From positions 186,001 through 250,000 of the forward strand of contig NZ_WNZW01000003.1 of the NCBI RefSeq assembly GCF_009725165.1: a stretch of 64,000 nt of DNA, in the 5' to 3' direction. Of the stretch, positions 63,729 to 64,000 are shown one piece after another. The notes below the pieces were generated by a model, which made no database searches, was not told the origin of the DNA, and worked only from the letters and a program-made list of their open reading frames with translations. Source of the DNA: Paenibacillus woosongensis. Lineage in GTDB: Bacteria; Bacillota; Bacilli; Paenibacillales; Paenibacillaceae. The position numbers were made by a program, and so were the translations under genes. Every line of letters starts with the position of its first letter. The first letter of the stretch is position 1.

Positions 63729-64000
63729 ATGCGCATAGGGATCATCGGTCTGGGGGATATTGCGCGCAAAGCGTATCTGCCGGTCATAACAGCTATCGAA
63801 AATATAGAACTTGTATTGTGCACCCGCAATTCAGAGGTTCTCCACCAAACAGCAAATCAATATCGCATTGGTGAAACGGCTAATCGTCCTGAGCAATTAA
63901 TTGCTGCCGGGATAGATGCAGCGTTTATACATACAGCGACGGAATCGCATGCCGGGATCATTGAACTTCTGATCAGACATGGCATCCATGTATATGTAGA
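63729..64000 (+). CDS. Gfo/Idh/MocA oxidoreductase, 5' part only
   Basis: The first 90 codons of a Gfo/Idh-type dehydrogenase cut off by the window end. It starts 'MRIGIIGLGDIARKAYLP', the Rossmann nucleotide-binding motif, followed by 'AAFIHTATESHAGIIELLIRHGIHVYV', the region leading to the EKP motif. ATG 63729 follows AAGGAGGGAG. It has its own short upstream region after the ars terminator. Not the same protein as the one at 33971. Confidence 0.88.
   Translation, partial: MRIGIIGLGDIARKAYLPVITAIENIELVLCTRNSEVLHQTANQYRIGETANRPEQLIAAGIDAAFIHTATESHAGIIELLIRHGIHVYV

Overview
The window reads as chromosomal DNA from a Paenibacillus-like Gram-positive bacterium. Supporting signs are strong AGGAGG-type ribosome sites, frequent TTG/GTG starts, TTGACA/TATAAT promoters, CcpA cre-like sites, an RTP-type replication terminator protein, an LPXTG surface protein with a sortase, and a GH9-GH48 cellulase pair. 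I see no rRNA, tRNA, CRISPR array, insertion sequence or prophage. The species call is inference.

Layout. 1-7.2 kb: small hypothetical genes, an SDR dehydrogenase, helicase HrpB, an orphan NarL-type regulator and an RTP homologue. 7.2-10.8 kb: a cobalamin riboswitch with terminator ahead of B12-independent methionine synthase metE, then an MgtC-like membrane protein. 10.9-22.9 kb: a signalling and surface locus with a VanRS-like two-component pair, a REC-BTAD (SARP-like) regulator, an unknown 155-residue protein, a 1174-residue LPXTG adhesin, a class D sortase, a double-kinase hybrid sensor and a GGDEF protein. The unknown gene, adhesin and sortase share the same promoter architecture: two 8-bp direct repeats 11 bp apart, then exactly 10 bp, then the -10 box. 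22.9-24.6 kb: a DD-carboxypeptidase and an ECF sigma factor behind three hexamers at 11-bp spacing.

24.6-39.4 kb is a catabolic cluster behind cre-like sites: NAD-dependent epimerase, two DapA-family aldolases, both L-serine dehydratase subunits, a cytoplasmic heparinase II/III-type lyase, an ABC sugar importer without its own ATPase, a Gfo/Idh oxidoreductase, a sugar-phosphate isomerase-like protein, an unusual regulator and an M20 amidohydrolase. The combination suggests uptake and breakdown of an acidic oligosaccharide carrying an amide or amino-acid substituent. Three 45-bp hairpin repeats, copied from the end of a permease gene, lie inside it.

39.4-45.7 kb: a DeoR repressor divergent from a lone rhaD, an AraC regulator divergent from a GH3 beta-glucosidase, and mscL. 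45.8-52.8 kb: a DMT transporter and the GH9 and GH48 cellulase genes, preceded by a possible 13-codon leader ORF. 52.8-60 kb: membrane proteins, an SDR, a chromate transporter, and a BusR-like GntR-RCK_C regulator before an OpuC-type osmolyte ABC operon. 60-64 kb: an MFS exporter, arsR-arsB-arsC, and the start of a Gfo/Idh gene cut by the window end.
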